Assembly (NCBI GenBank): GCA_019828595.1
Contig: JAHQRK010000004.1
Span: forward strand, 3,782,001-3,846,000
Origin: Aphanomyces cochlioides
Lineage: Eukaryota > Oomycota > Saprolegniomycetes > Saprolegniales > Verrucalvaceae
DNA: 64,000 nucleotides
Direction: 5' to 3'
Part shown: positions 1-9,527 of the stretch, piece by piece
Numbering within the stretch: position 1 is the stretch's first letter
How the letters are laid out: every line of letters begins with the position of its first letter
Made by a program: the position numbers and the translations under genes
The notes under the pieces: generated by a model
Database searches by the model: none
Told to the model about the DNA's origin: nothing
What the model saw: only the letters and a program-made list of their open reading frames with translations

Positions 1-2186
1 TTCTCCTGGACAACCTTTCTTAAGCCTACGCTTATCGTGGATGAATCTGTGTCGAAGGAATCAATTGTTGAAGCTCTACTAAACCACAAGCTATTCAAGA
101 ACCTGGATCGTGAAGTTTTGGCTCGGCATCTTGTGTACTCGAAGGATGAATACGGCCGAGAGGCATATTTTGTAGCAACTGCCGACATGAGGGACTTTTT
201 GCGGAAACAGCTCTACTTTGCCAACCGCTACGAAATTATTGAAGGTCCGCCTATGCATGCTAGCGAATCTGCTGTCATTCTTCTTGCATACGACCATGGA
301 ATTTGCACACAGGTTTTTCACGAGTATGCCAGCACGGAGGGTTTGAATTTGGATGGATTTATTAACTGCAATAATCTCTTGGGGCGACTGAGTACTGACC
401 GCCGAGCCTCTGACAACGAGGTAATTAAGTTCAAATTTACTGGAAATAACATATTTCATAGGAAACCGTTGAGCAATTATGGTCAAATGAGTTTGATATG
501 CTCGATACATCGAACGGTGGACTTATGAGCGAGGATACGTTCAAGATTTACTGCGAAAAACACTTTGGCAGCAAGCTAAAAGTTGCTTTAAAGTTTATGC
601 GGTATCAAGACGAATACAACCGAGAAATTACAATTCGAAAACAACTGGATGCAAAGTTCGCGCTGGGACTGTTGCCTTCTTTAGATGAATCAGTTTTTCG
701 GGAGCACGCCGTTCATCTGAAAGTGGACGACGAGCTGTCAATGGGCGAATACCCATTTGTTTTAGTAATGCCAGCGGCGGACCGTAGCTTGGAAGACGTT
801 TATCTCAAGGAGCGTCGTAGCCCCACGTACATTCGTTTTGCTCTGGAAGAAGTTGTGCTCGCGTTACAGCATTTGCATTCAAAAGCCATTGTCCATGGAG
901 ACTTGAAGAAATTGAATGTGCTACGTGTGCATAATGGGTTCAAATTGATTGACTTTGATGCATCCACATTTGAGGGTAAGCCTATGGGAATGAAATTCAG
1001 CTCCGGTATTTTGCCCCCAGGTATAATTACAAGAAAATTGTGGTGGCTTATAATTTCTGTAGAAATGTTCTACAAGTTGCAAAACAGCTCTGAAAGAGCT
1101 CAATATGAGCAGTCTTGCAATTTGGACGAATGGAGCAAACTGAGACCTAAGCACAACTATGTCGTCAGATCCTTTCGTGGTGAGGAGAAAGTTCCATACA
1201 GCTTTGTGGAGGCTAGTCCAAGTGTTGATATGTGGGCGCTCGGTTGTATGATGTTTCAATTGTGGACTGGTATTGAGCTGGTTTCCACTGATGTCAATCA
1301 AGACGTTGTACCAGACCGAATTGAAATTGCAGCTACATGGACTGACGAAAAATTGAAAGCATATATCGAAGAGAATATCCAATGCCGAGTAAAGCGTGAC
1401 CTATTGCCGCATTTGCTCGTCGTTGACCCCCGTCAACGCATCAGTTGCCAAGATGTTCTTAATCACTCATATTTTACTGGCACTGATACTATCAATTCTA
1501 CCGGAGAGAACGAAAAAAAAGTTGCTGCACAGAATGTGCGATTTGACACCACTCAGTTCTCTGGGAAAGCTCCTACAACATTTGTAATATTACCCTTCCT
1601 TGTGGAAAATCGCCAAGCTAAAGAAGTTCTCCTTGATGTCAGCCAGTTTGCAGCTAGATTTGCCGGATTCTGTCACCAGATCCTTGCAAATTCGACCCGA
1701 CGGACACCACGAGAGATGATAGACTCGTTTACTCTGGGCAAGCCAATGTATTTTTACTTGGTGGATGAAATTGAGAGAAAACTTGCCATAAACGACTTTG
1801 ACGCTGTGTATCCCATCGAAATACCTCCAAACCTGCATTTGCTCCTAGCCAGCATGCTGCCATTTGTACAAAGAGGGTTGAAACTTGTTCTGCACGAGCA
1901 TAGTTATCAATCAGACGCCCAAAGTGCAATTCGGGAAGCTCATAGACTTGTTGAGAGCGTCCCCCCATTAGCTTTCGACCTATTGGCTTCATTGACGACA
2001 ACTCCAGTCCACGACGTGCAGCAGCTTGCATTGGACATGCTGGAGCAATTTTACTGCGAGCGAGACCCTGAAGATTCCTTTGCAGGACTTGAAAGAGTTA
2101 TGACAAGCGAGAGAACTTTAGCATGGACTTCGAAATCACACGCCCAGGCAATACGAAGAAGGCGAACAGAGCTTTTAGGAAAATAG
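1..2186 (+). CDS. Ankyrin-type protein kinase with C-terminal extension, 5' end outside window
   Basis: Three exons are visible: 1-420 (open to the left edge), 462-1020 and 1063-2186, giving about 700 residues. Introns 421-461 and 1021-1062 are GT-AG and 41-42 nt. The second has a length divisible by three and stays open, but splicing it restores the P-P-E end of the activation segment (ILPPE), as in the paralogue at 2949-5323. Kinase marks are the beta3 lysine in VALKFM, a catalytic loop HGDLKKLN and a metal-binding DFD. The usual HRD and DFG are altered, so catalytic competence is uncertain. The first visible exon matches the ankyrin-derived region of the paralogue (WTTFL, DESVSKE, YDHGIC). 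After the kinase, at about nt 1490, there is a roughly 230-residue extension I do not recognise. The paralogue lacks it. Serine/threonine signalling kinase is the family-level inference. Confidence 0.8.
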
Positions 2187-2948
2187 TCGATTAAAATATC
2201 AAAATTGCACTCAGCAATTCCATGCCTCAATTGAAATGGATTAATGAGTTATCCTAATGCTGATGAACTCGACATTGTTAAAATTCTTGCATGTAGTTGG
2301 CTTTTGTTCCGCACAAAGACGGACGAGGAGCTGAGTTGTTGACAGCATGTTTCCTCGTCAGTGAAACTGCAACTCTTTTTTTGTTCACAAATGCTGCGAT
2401 TGGATTCCAGCGCGGTGCATCAGAGGAAGAGGGGTAAAATTGCACCCTTCGTTTCATGCTGTTGAGTATCTGAATAGAAGAGATGGCCAGACAACAAGAA
2501 GAAAAGAGCGTCTCGTTTCACATATTTCAAATGTCCCAGAGATTCACTTGCAAAAAATTCAGAAACATGTTGGAAGTTGAAATGGAAAAAAGTAGATATT
2601 TCCTCTGTGTCAAAAATCCACTTCAAATAATTTACACAAATTTGAATTTATTCAAGTATTCAGCAACCTACCACCACTCGTTGTGCAAATGCAACGAAGG
2701 ATCTTCATCCATGGAGAAAATCCTGCACCACAAACACTAATCGCTGCACCTATCAACACTGGACTCTTGAAAAAGCTGATCCATCGAGCCAGGTACCTCC
2801 TTCCAGCTCGTTTTTTAATGACTGAATGTATGTGGAATGTCATATATAGTATCATTTTGTGACACGCCAAAGCAGAAAAGTCGCGCGCAAAATGGGTTAT
2901 TTTTCAATTCAACCCCACAAGCACATCACACCCAATAGAGAGAAGAGA
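2187..2948. other. Intergenic region between the two kinase paralogues
   Basis: AT-rich sequence separating the stop codon of the upstream kinase gene from the start of the downstream paralogue. Open frames here are short, lie on both strands and show no recognisable domain. It presumably carries the 3' end of the first gene and the promoter of the second, but I see no clear motif for either. Confidence 0.5.
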
Positions 2949-5323
2949 ATGGCGGGAGGAGACATATTCGACGCGATATCCGACGATGATGTAGAGCATC
3001 TCCAAATGCTCCTAGACTCTGGTTCAGTCGACGTCAATGTTGTGAAGAAAATCAATAAGGTAAGCGAATTCTGGGTGCAAACTTCGACGACTGAAAACCA
3101 ACTTACAGGTTCCCTATACGCCTTTAATGCTGGCATCAGAACAAGGACATGTCGAAATGGTTCGCATACTTCTTGCTCGTGAAGACATCAATGTAAACCG
3201 ACCGGATGGCGATACGAAGGTTCGTTCTTCTTCCTTGGATATCCCTAACTTTCGATTTATAATAGAGAACGCCCACGCCTCTGATACGAGCATCAAGCAA
3301 AGGCCATGAAGAGATTGTTAAATTGCTGATTGAACGAGATGATGTGGATGTTAACGCGACGATTGAAGTAATTGCTGAAAGGGGATGTCCTGTCTAATGA
3401 TTTGGTAGAAAAATGAAACCGCTATTCAAAAAGCTGCATTTTTCGGTCGAGCGTCCGTTGTTGATCTTTTGTGGCCTGTGTCAGATGAGCCTCACAAAGA
3501 CAGAGTAGGGCAATTCAATGAGATAGGCGCTCACATGACCCAACCATAGAGTCTCGAAGTGGCATTGAATGCTAAGAAATTTGAAGTTGTTGCATTGATT
3601 ATAGAGAAAGGACGAGAATTTCCACCGGTATTTCAGGTATGAAATAACCTTCTTGATTGTATTGACTCATCGATATGAAGGGCAAGCCATTGATGTGTTA
3701 CGTGGCCCCATATTTATCTCTTCCATCCATCGTTCAAATGCTCGTTCGCGACTTACCGTTTGAAATCGTTGATCACAAGATCGAACCACGTGCAGACCAC
3801 AAATACACATGGACAACTTTTCTTGATCCATGTGTACAAATGGACGAATCAGTCTCGAAAGAAGCAGTCGTAGAAGCTTTACTGGAGCACAAGGATTGTA
3901 AATCAGTTGGCCGAGAGGTATTAATCCAACATCTATTGTCCTCCAAAGACCCACACGACCGCGATGCGCTTACAATCGCCGATACGAGCATGAGATCGTT
4001 TCTTCAAGGAATGCTCTATTTTCTAAACCGCTACGAAATCTTCCACGGTCCACCCTGCCATGTCAGTGCCACAGCAGTCGTTGTGCTTGCGTATGATCAT
4101 GGAATTTGCAATCAAGTGTTTGGAGAGTACGCCTCCAATGGTTCCCTCGACGTTGATGGATTTATTCTTTGCAACGAAGTTTTAGCTCGTTTGGCTACCG
4201 ACAGTAACATGTTCTACGAGAAGGTATGTCAATTGGTGACCTCAATCAATCAAGTTTGTGTTAATTTTAGGCTGCCTCAGAAAGGGAGCTGTGGTCAAAG
4301 GAATTTGAGAAAATGGAGAAAACTCAGCAGAATTTAATCTCTGGCACAGAATATCAGGCATTCTGTGCGAACTACTTTGGTGCCAAGTTCAGAGTTGCAA
4401 TAAAATTCATGCGCAACGAAGACGAATATGAACGCGAAATTGCGACCCGAAAGAGCCTTGATGCCAACTTTGTTCTCGGCTTGGTGCCTTGCCCATCACA
4501 AGAGAAATTTCAGAAGCACGTGCGTCTCTTGACAATCAATCACGAGTTATCCATGGCAAACTACCCACATGTAGTGGTCATGCCTTCAGCAGATCGCAGC
4601 TTGGAGGATATTTTTCTGAAAGAGCGGCCGAGCGAGAATGCGGTTCGTTATTTGTTGGAAGAAGTTGTCCTTGCACTTCAGCATTTACATTCCCATGGAA
4701 TTGTTCATGGTGACCTGAAAAAGTTGAACATATTGCGAGTCCAAAGTCATTTGAAGTTGATTGATTTTGATGCTGCTACTAAATTTGGTCAGCAAATCGG
4801 AACCAAATTCAGCTCGGGGATCTTACCTCCAGGTAATTAAACGTCACAATCTTTGATGCCTTACAAAATATTAGAAATGTTCTGCAAGCTAAACAGTGAC
4901 GCAGAAAAGCGATTGCACGAGTCATATTGGAAATCCGATGATCCAGCTACATACTTCAAAGTCAAACCAAAAGAAGATTATGTCATCAAAGCTTATCGCC
5001 TAGGCAGCGATTGCAGCTCCTTGCCGTATACACTTGTTCAAGCAACCCCTGCATTCGATCTGTGGTCTTTGGGCTGTTTGATGTACCAAATGTGGACGGG
5101 GGTGGAATTTATTTCAACTGACATAAACCAAGATGTTGTTGATGACCGCATCGAAACTGCAGCTACCTGGACTGATGAAAAGTTGAAGCAACGTATCGTC
5201 GCCAAAGTTGCAAACAGCGTCGCTCAAGATTTGCTCTTGAAATTGCTGGTTGTTGATCCGAAGAAGAGGTTACCCCTTTCAGACGTGCTTAGTCATCCAT
5301 ATTTTAAGGCAATGAATACTTGA
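2949..5323 (+). CDS. Ankyrin-repeat protein kinase, complete
   Basis: Spliced model of eight exons: 2949-3059, 3109-3219, 3266-3367, 3409-3504, 3550-3636, 3681-4223, 4271-4832 and 4875-5323. They join in frame to 686 aa. All seven introns are GT-AG and 41-49 nt. Exons 1-5 (residues 1-169) encode ankyrin repeats, for example TPLMLASEQGHVEMVRILL and TPLIRASSKGHEEIVKLLI, about one repeat per exon with phase-0 introns. Residues 170-350 are a divergent ankyrin-like linker. The kinase domain spans about 385-683: beta3 K395, HGD loop (D498, K500, N503), DFD (D515), PPE (E538), DLWSLG of helix F and DPKKR near the end. A glycine-rich loop is not evident. HGD and DFD replace HRD and DFG as in the neighbouring paralogue. 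Likely a cytoplasmic kinase using ankyrin repeats to bind partners; substrate unknown. The start ATG at 2949 is the first that continues into the repeats. Confidence 0.85.
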
Positions 5324-5592
5324 ATGAGCACATGAATGAAAGTAAAAAAACTCATTACAGGACAAAGATTTGACATTTTTAGTCCTTCTACTCGGCCCCT
5401 CAAAAGTAGTGGTCCACCTATAAAAAAACATCGAGTGCTCCATAATCTTCATCGTCAGTCGATTCCATATTCACCAGACTGCGATGGACTTCTTCCGAAG
5501 GAGATGGTCCAAACAGAAAGACTAAAATTATCTTTGCACTCAAACTTTCTTTTGTTTCATTTAGAAGTCCGCTTGATCTTTAGTGATATGGT
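5324..5592. other. 3' flank of kinase gene up to transposon target duplication
   Basis: No supported gene. An open frame at 5336-5605 has no recognised domain and runs into the transposon terminus. It may contain a decayed remnant of the C-terminal extension found in the upstream paralogue (a short RFD-containing stretch near 5360), but the similarity is too weak to call. Confidence 0.4.
5585..5592. repeat. Left target-site duplication of Merlin element (GATATGGT)
   Basis: Eight-base direct repeat GATATGGT immediately outside the left inverted terminus. The same eight bases follow the right terminus at 7096-7103. Confidence 0.85.
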
Positions 5593-5660
5593 GGCACTCA
5601 TTTAATTCAACCCCCGATACAGTTTTCTATACCAAAAAACACATCCGGATAATTATCCGG
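5593..5660 (+). repeat. Left terminal inverted repeat of Merlin element
   Basis: Pairs with 7028-7095 in inverted orientation apart from small indels in A/T runs. Contains AATTCAACCCCCGATACAG and ends in the palindromic ATCCGGATAATTATCCGG. Confidence 0.85.
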
Positions 5661-5865
5661 AGAATCTGGGTGATAAACAGGAAATCCGGATAGTTGAATT
5701 GGTCATCCGGATGACTTTCGAAACAACGTTGGGTTCTAGTTTAACCCCCGATTTTGGTGGCATTTCAAGATGGCCATTCATTTTTTGACGGCAGTTTTGT
5801 ATAAGCATCTAATCGAACCCCCGCTTTTCTTTGCCATTCAATTTGAAGTCATTGTTTCATTTGCC

Positions 5866-6952
5866 ATGGACAGTCTATACGACCTGTCTGACTTGACCGA
5901 TTACACCTTCAAAGTTGTCATGGAGGCAACAAATACCGAAGAAACCGCCGTAGAATGGTGTATGAAAGTAAGTTCCATCTCATGAAAACCCTCATACTAA
6001 CTCATTTCTAGGTAGGATTACTACGAGATAACATGACCTGTTCGATGTGTATGCGTCCTATGTCTTTGCAAAGAGACAGGTTGCGTTGGAGATGCCGCCG
6101 AGAAGATGACAGCGAAATTGGCCTGCGCAGTGGCTCTCCCTTCAAGAAAACGACCCTACCCATCGCTCAGATTGTCCGGGTCCTCTTCTACTGGGCGACT
6201 ATGAAGTCGTGCCGTTCGGTAGTTGAGGACCTTGAAGTATCGAACGCCACAGCGATCAAGTGGTTCAAGTACTGCCGTCAAAAGTGTTCGGAGGAAATGC
6301 GGTCATGTACTGTTAAGGTAACTGCAACAACAAATATATTTTGTATTAATTCTTGCGAGTTATTAGATTGGAGGATATGGTTCAGTTACTGAGATCGACG
6401 AAACGTCTTTGAAAAAGAAATCCAAGTACGGTCGCGGAACTCAACATGAAGATCGATGGTTGTTTGGCGGAGTTGATCGATCCACGAAAACGTGGTTTGA
6501 TGTTCTTACGGGCACTGATCGAACGAAAGAGACTCTTTCAAGACATATTGCCAATCATATTGCAGAAGGTATGTCTATTGACGTCATTTTGGCCAATGAA
6601 ATCAATTTTAGGGTGTCTCATTGTATCGGACAAATTTGCCTCCTACGTCTCTACGAACGAGCGCCACACGATTGCCAACAACCCAAGACTAACCCACATG
6701 CGCTATTCGCACATGTGGGTGAATCATTCGACGAACTTTGTCAACCCTGACAATGGAGCCCACACCCAGTCCATTGAAGGGGTGTGGGAAGTCAGGGTGA
6801 AACAGTACCTCAAGGCAATGCGAGGAGCTGAAAGCAAGCAACTGCAATCTTACTTGGATCAATTCATGTGGCGAAGTTGGTATTTCCCCCCCAACGCGAC
6901 AGGTATAATGTACTTGAAAGGCTTAGTGATTGCTATTCGTAAGCACAATTAA
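5866..6952 (+). CDS. Merlin (IS1595/ISXO2-like) transposase
   Basis: Four exons, 5866-5967, 6012-6317, 6367-6568 and 6612-6952, join in frame to 316 aa. Introns are 43-49 nt GT-AG; the first contains a TACTAAC branch site at about 5995. An N-terminal zinc-ribbon remnant is visible (C44, C47, C62). The DDE catalytic triad is readable: D147 in TEIDETS, D210 in IVSDKF and E259 in QSIEGVW, each in the context typical of the IS1595/Merlin superfamily. The protein cuts and pastes the element by binding its inverted termini. An in-frame upstream ATG at 5770 would add 32 residues without recognisable features, so I chose 5866. No frameshift or internal stop appears after splicing. Confidence 0.85.
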
Positions 6953-7027
6953 TACAGTACATCTATGTTGTATTTTCAATTGAGTCTTGGTCATCATCAT
7001 GTATCCGGGTAAAATTCCGGAAATATA

Positions 7028-7095
7028 CCGGATAATTATCCGGATGTTTTTTTGTATAGAAAACTGTATCGGGGGTTGAATTAAAAATGAGTGCC
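7028..7095 (-). repeat. Right terminal inverted repeat of Merlin element
   Basis: Inverted partner of 5593-5660. It begins with the palindrome CCGGATAATTATCCGG and ends AAATGAGTGCC at the target duplication. Confidence 0.85.
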
Positions 7096-7103
7096 GATAT
7101 GGT
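7096..7103. repeat. Right target-site duplication of Merlin element (GATATGGT)
   Basis: Direct repeat of 5585-5592 directly outside the right terminus. Confidence 0.85.
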
Positions 7104-7246
7104 TTGCTCTGTTGAGTGCAAAAAGCGCAGAATATGTATCAAGGTCGATGACTCCTTCCCTCCTCCCTGTATATTTTTATACTTCCACATCAGTACTCAT
7201 GTAAAAAATGTCTTGCAGGAACATACATAATCAAGATTTGTAAATC
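7104..7246. other. Unique sequence between Merlin element and tRNA array
   Basis: About 140 bp of unique DNA with no recognised feature. It marks the left border of the tRNA-Phe repeat array. Confidence 0.5.
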
Positions 7247-7433
7247 GAAATGAAACGGGATACTTTGTAGTATGGGATGTCAGTTAGTTGACAATGGTGT
7301 GTTTGAGTGTGCGTGTTGTTGCATAAGCTGAAGGAGGTAGTGTTCAGGGTGTATGGGGGGTGTTGTCAGGTGTGTGTATGTGTGTGGAAGAGGACGTGCG
7401 AGTGTGTGTGCATGGTCCTATGGAAGCATATAC
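7247..7433 (+). repeat. Partial array spacer (last 187 bp of the 1051-bp unit)
   Basis: Matches the final 187 bp of the array spacer (compare 8371-8557) and leads directly into the first tRNA gene. The array therefore starts with a truncated unit. GT-rich. Confidence 0.9.

Positions 7434-7440
<7 letters not shown>

Positions 7441-7452
<12 letters not shown>
7441..7452 (+). promoter_or_regulatory. tRNA-Phe internal A box, also the LINE target
   Basis: TAGCTCAGTTGG matches the pol III A-box consensus. In other units the LINEs enter between its A and G (tRNA positions 14 and 15), splitting the box in the half-tRNA left behind. Confidence 0.85.
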
Positions 7453-7481
<29 letters not shown>

Positions 7482-7484
7482 ACT

Positions 7485-7495
7485 GGTTCGATCCC
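7485..7495 (+). promoter_or_regulatory. tRNA-Phe internal B box
   Basis: GGTTCGATCCC fits the B-box consensus GGTTCGANNCC bound by TFIIIC. Present in all seven intact copies and absent from all half copies. Confidence 0.9.
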
Positions 7496-7506
7496 GGTTC
7501 GTGGCA

Positions 7507-8557
7507 TTGTTTTCACCACCACGCCTGCTTTTTCATTCACAACATCGCACCCTTCTTTTACACCACGGAGCGCACTTACACGCGCACACACTAACACATT
7601 GGACTTGTCCATTTCATTCACAACTCACACACCAACATAACCATGGACTGCACCTTTTACACTGCCATTCAAATTGCAAAGACAAAACACAGCATCCACG
7701 CACAGAATGCGATGCCATACATTCCTCCAAAGTCTCACGCCCAAGCTTGTCTCGCTCCTCTCTCAACGATCGAATGAAGCACAACTCATTCTCATGTCTT
7801 ACTCTCGACAGCACACACAACCAAAATGGCGTCTAAGCAAGACGTTGATGTTTTCAGCGACAATACACATTACAAGGCGATGGCTTCCTTCAGGACAGCA
7901 CACACTTAACAATCATACGCGGAGGAGTTCCATCATGTAGAGGCCATGCATCATATGCTGGACGTCGTATCGTGTTCTCTTCAAAGAGCTATGAATAGAA
8001 AGAACGACCCATCCAATGCATGTGAAAGTTGCACGTAATGTGGAGCAAGCATATGTTGTCCACACTGATTCAAGTTCGACGAGGAGAATACTCTATGCTC
8101 CAAAAAGTGCTCTTTTGACGACTTCTCGAGGCGAGGGACAATGACCCTCGATTTCTGTCAATATTCCGATCTCATTCGAATCCCTCCTGTGGATAGTTCT
8201 TTCAACCACACATCGTTTGCTTTCTGAGCTACAAGACTCTAGATATTACTGTAGGATGAGTTTTTATGTCATTGCTTTAAAGTATATGTCATAGCATGGG
8301 AATCGCCAGAAGAAAGGACCATGACGTGGTTAGCGAAGCATGGGCAGACGAGTGTATTCCCTGTGATGTGGAAATGAAACGGGATACTTTGTAGTATGGG
8401 ATGTCAGTTAGTTGACAATGGTGTGTTTGAGTGTGCGTGTTGTTGCATAAGCTGAAGGAGGTAGTGTTCAGGGTGTATGGGAGGTGTTGTCAGGTGTGTG
8501 TATGTGTGTGGAAGAGGACGTGCGAGTGTGTGTGCATGGTCCTATGGAAGCATATAC
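7507..8557 (+). repeat. Array spacer 1 (1051 bp)
   Basis: Spacer between tRNA copies. CA-rich just after the tRNA and GT-rich just before the next one. Short open frames occur on both strands but overlap one another and the tRNA, so I call no gene. Differs from the other spacers by one base (CATATG instead of CATACG near 8051) and carries the GGGAGG variant near its end. Confidence 0.9.
7510..7513 (+). terminator. Pol III terminator T4 (same in all copies)
   Basis: TTTT four bases after the tRNA 3' end, with a back-up TTTTT at 7529-7533. Equivalent T4 runs lie at 18233, 30901, 32025, 41299, 42423 and 59016. Confidence 0.8.
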
Positions 8558-8571
8558 GCCGCGATAGCTCA
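8558..8571 (+). pseudogene. Half tRNA-Phe (nt 1-14) left of LINE A1
   Basis: GCCGCGATAGCTCA, the first 14 nt of tRNA-Phe, joined directly to the 3' end of A1. It is the left arm of the target duplication. Confidence 0.9.
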
Positions 8572-8589
8572 ATGTCAATGGGGAGTCTA

Positions 8590-8631
8590 TTTGTAGTTAA
8601 TGTAAACTACAAACTAATATTGCCCGAAGGC
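8590..8631 (-). promoter_or_regulatory. Family A 3'-tail double hairpin
   Basis: In the element RNA (minus strand), GCC-TTCG-GGC (8622-8631) forms a UUCG tetraloop hairpin. It is followed by a 9-bp stem made from 8590-8598 and 8605-8613. Family B has the same two-hairpin layout with different sequence, so this is probably the signal recognised by the ORF2 protein for target-primed reverse transcription. Confidence 0.6.
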
Positions 8632-8649
8632 TCATCCCATTTCCAACTG

Positions 8650-9503
8650 CTAGGCTGAATTGGAAATCAATTTGGCTTTTCGTTTTCTTGATTCGCTTCG
8701 ACGTTGGGACTTCGATTTCTTCGGTGTTTGTAAGCTAACACGGCGAATATGTCGGATAAAACTGACTCTTGGCATCTGACCCAGGGGGTATACATTTTCA
8801 TTGTCTTGGATCATACATAGACTTCGGTCTATGCAGCGCTTGTATCGCTTGGCGAGGACCCAGCAATGGGATGTTGAATCAGTGACAGAAACAACCAAGA
8901 ATTCTCCGTCAGGCTCATCCAATATCGCTCTACAGATATCACGAATTGGATCACCCACCGATTGCTTGAGCAGTTGACGGGAGAATATGGCGTCGTTGTA
9001 GTGGAATCCATGTGTGTATGCCAGCTTGAGAAAATCATGCATCTTGGAAGGGGGAATGCCCGCGTCTTGAGGAACTCCATGGGCCTCTTTGAAACCCGAA
9101 ATGACTTCTTCGCTGAGCTCAAAATTGGAGACATTCAAATTGGTAGCAACGATTCGGATTGCAGCCGCAAGACAAGATTTGTCACTGTTGTTGCCAATTT
9201 CTAGCCACAGAGGATCCATCGCTCGAAATTCAGCAAGCGTTGGGGCGAGACCAGTGTTCGTGAGGAAGTGGGCTCCAGCTTGTCGCCATCGTTGGTACAT
9301 CGCCACGGCTTCTTGACACCCGCTGAGGTCTTTTTCGTCGAACCAGTCTTTGTCGAGTCCATCCGGGCGTTGAAACTTCCAGTTGACTTGGTATTGAATA
9401 GTTGAAATTCGATTTCGCATTGATGCCACTTCGCGGTGGTCATCGATAAACAACACTTCATCGATGTCATCATCGTCGGTTGGAATTCGCAGAGTGCGTG
9501 GGC
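8650..9503 (-). pseudogene. ORF3 remnant in A1 (chromodomain plus protease-like)
   Basis: Encodes from about residue 121 to the end of the 404-aa ORF3 of A3, with no internal stop. It keeps the chromodomain-like and Cys/His/Asp protease-like regions but has lost its start through 5' truncation. The open frame runs past the truncation into the adjoining tRNA half, which is fortuitous. Confidence 0.85.
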
Positions 9504-9517
9504 GCTGCGATAGCTCA
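9504..9517 (+). pseudogene. Half tRNA-Phe left of LINE C1, C3-to-T variant
   Basis: GCTGCGATAGCTCA: tRNA nt 1-14 with T at position 3. The same T occurs in the intact tRNA on the other side of C1 (18157), proving they are the two arms of one duplication. Confidence 0.9.
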
Positions 9518-9527
9518 GTGTACAATC

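Larger units (their letters stand above)
5593..7095 (+). mobile_element. Merlin-type DNA transposon, apparently autonomous
   Basis: A 1503-bp element bounded by 8-bp direct repeats (GATATGGT) and imperfect inverted termini of about 68 nt starting GGCACTCATTT. It encodes an IS1595/Merlin-like DDE transposase in four exons. Merlin elements characteristically make 8-9 bp target duplications, which fits. Subterminal ATCCGGAT motifs occur at 5643-5650, 5684-5691 and 5705-5712, and the AACCCCCG motif recurs near 5609, 5743 and 5816. These are candidate transposase-binding sites. Perfect duplications and an uninterrupted spliced reading frame suggest a fairly recent insertion. Confidence 0.85.
7434..7506 (+). 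tRNA. tRNA-Phe (GAA), array copy 1
   Basis: A 73-nt intronless gene. The acceptor stem GCCGCGA pairs with TCGTGGC (one G-T pair), discriminator A. The anticodon stem TCAGA/TCTGA encloses CTGAAGA with anticodon GAA. The T arm is ACTGG-TTCGATC-CCGGT. It inserts phenylalanine at UUC/UUU codons. Pol III internal promoters are at 7441-7452 (A box) and 7485-7495 (B box). Confidence 0.97.
8572..9503 (-). mobile_element. LINE A1, 5'-truncated family A copy
   Basis: 932 bp matching the 3' end of the full-length A3 copy (33087-34018). Only the 3' tail and most of ORF3 remain. It is truncated at exactly the same point as A2 (29893-30824). Antisense to the tRNA. Confidence 0.9.

Noticed and set aside
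1021..1062. Reading 1021-1062 as coding (the frame stays open)
   Set aside because: The paralogue has an intron with stops at the same place, and splicing restores the conserved ILPPE motif.
2420..2870. Small genes between the kinase paralogues
   Set aside because: Short overlapping frames on both strands, no domain and no splice-supported extension.
5585..7103. hAT element, suggested by the 8-bp target duplication
   Set aside because: The protein has IS1595/Merlin DDE motifs (TEIDETS, IVSDKF, QSIEGVW) and lacks a hAT dimerisation domain.
7501..7940. Open frames of 68-111 codons repeated in every spacer
   Set aside because: They recur only because the spacer is repeated. They overlap on both strands, include part of the tRNA, have skewed composition and match no family I know.
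8150..8215. Second tRNA in the spacer (ATTCGAATCCC resembles a B box)
   Set aside because: The flanking bases do not form a T stem, and no acceptor, D or anticodon arm is present.
8890..8960. Possible ORF3 as an independent host gene
   Set aside because: The same ORF occurs in all four A copies at a fixed place between ORF2 and the tail, so it belongs to the element.
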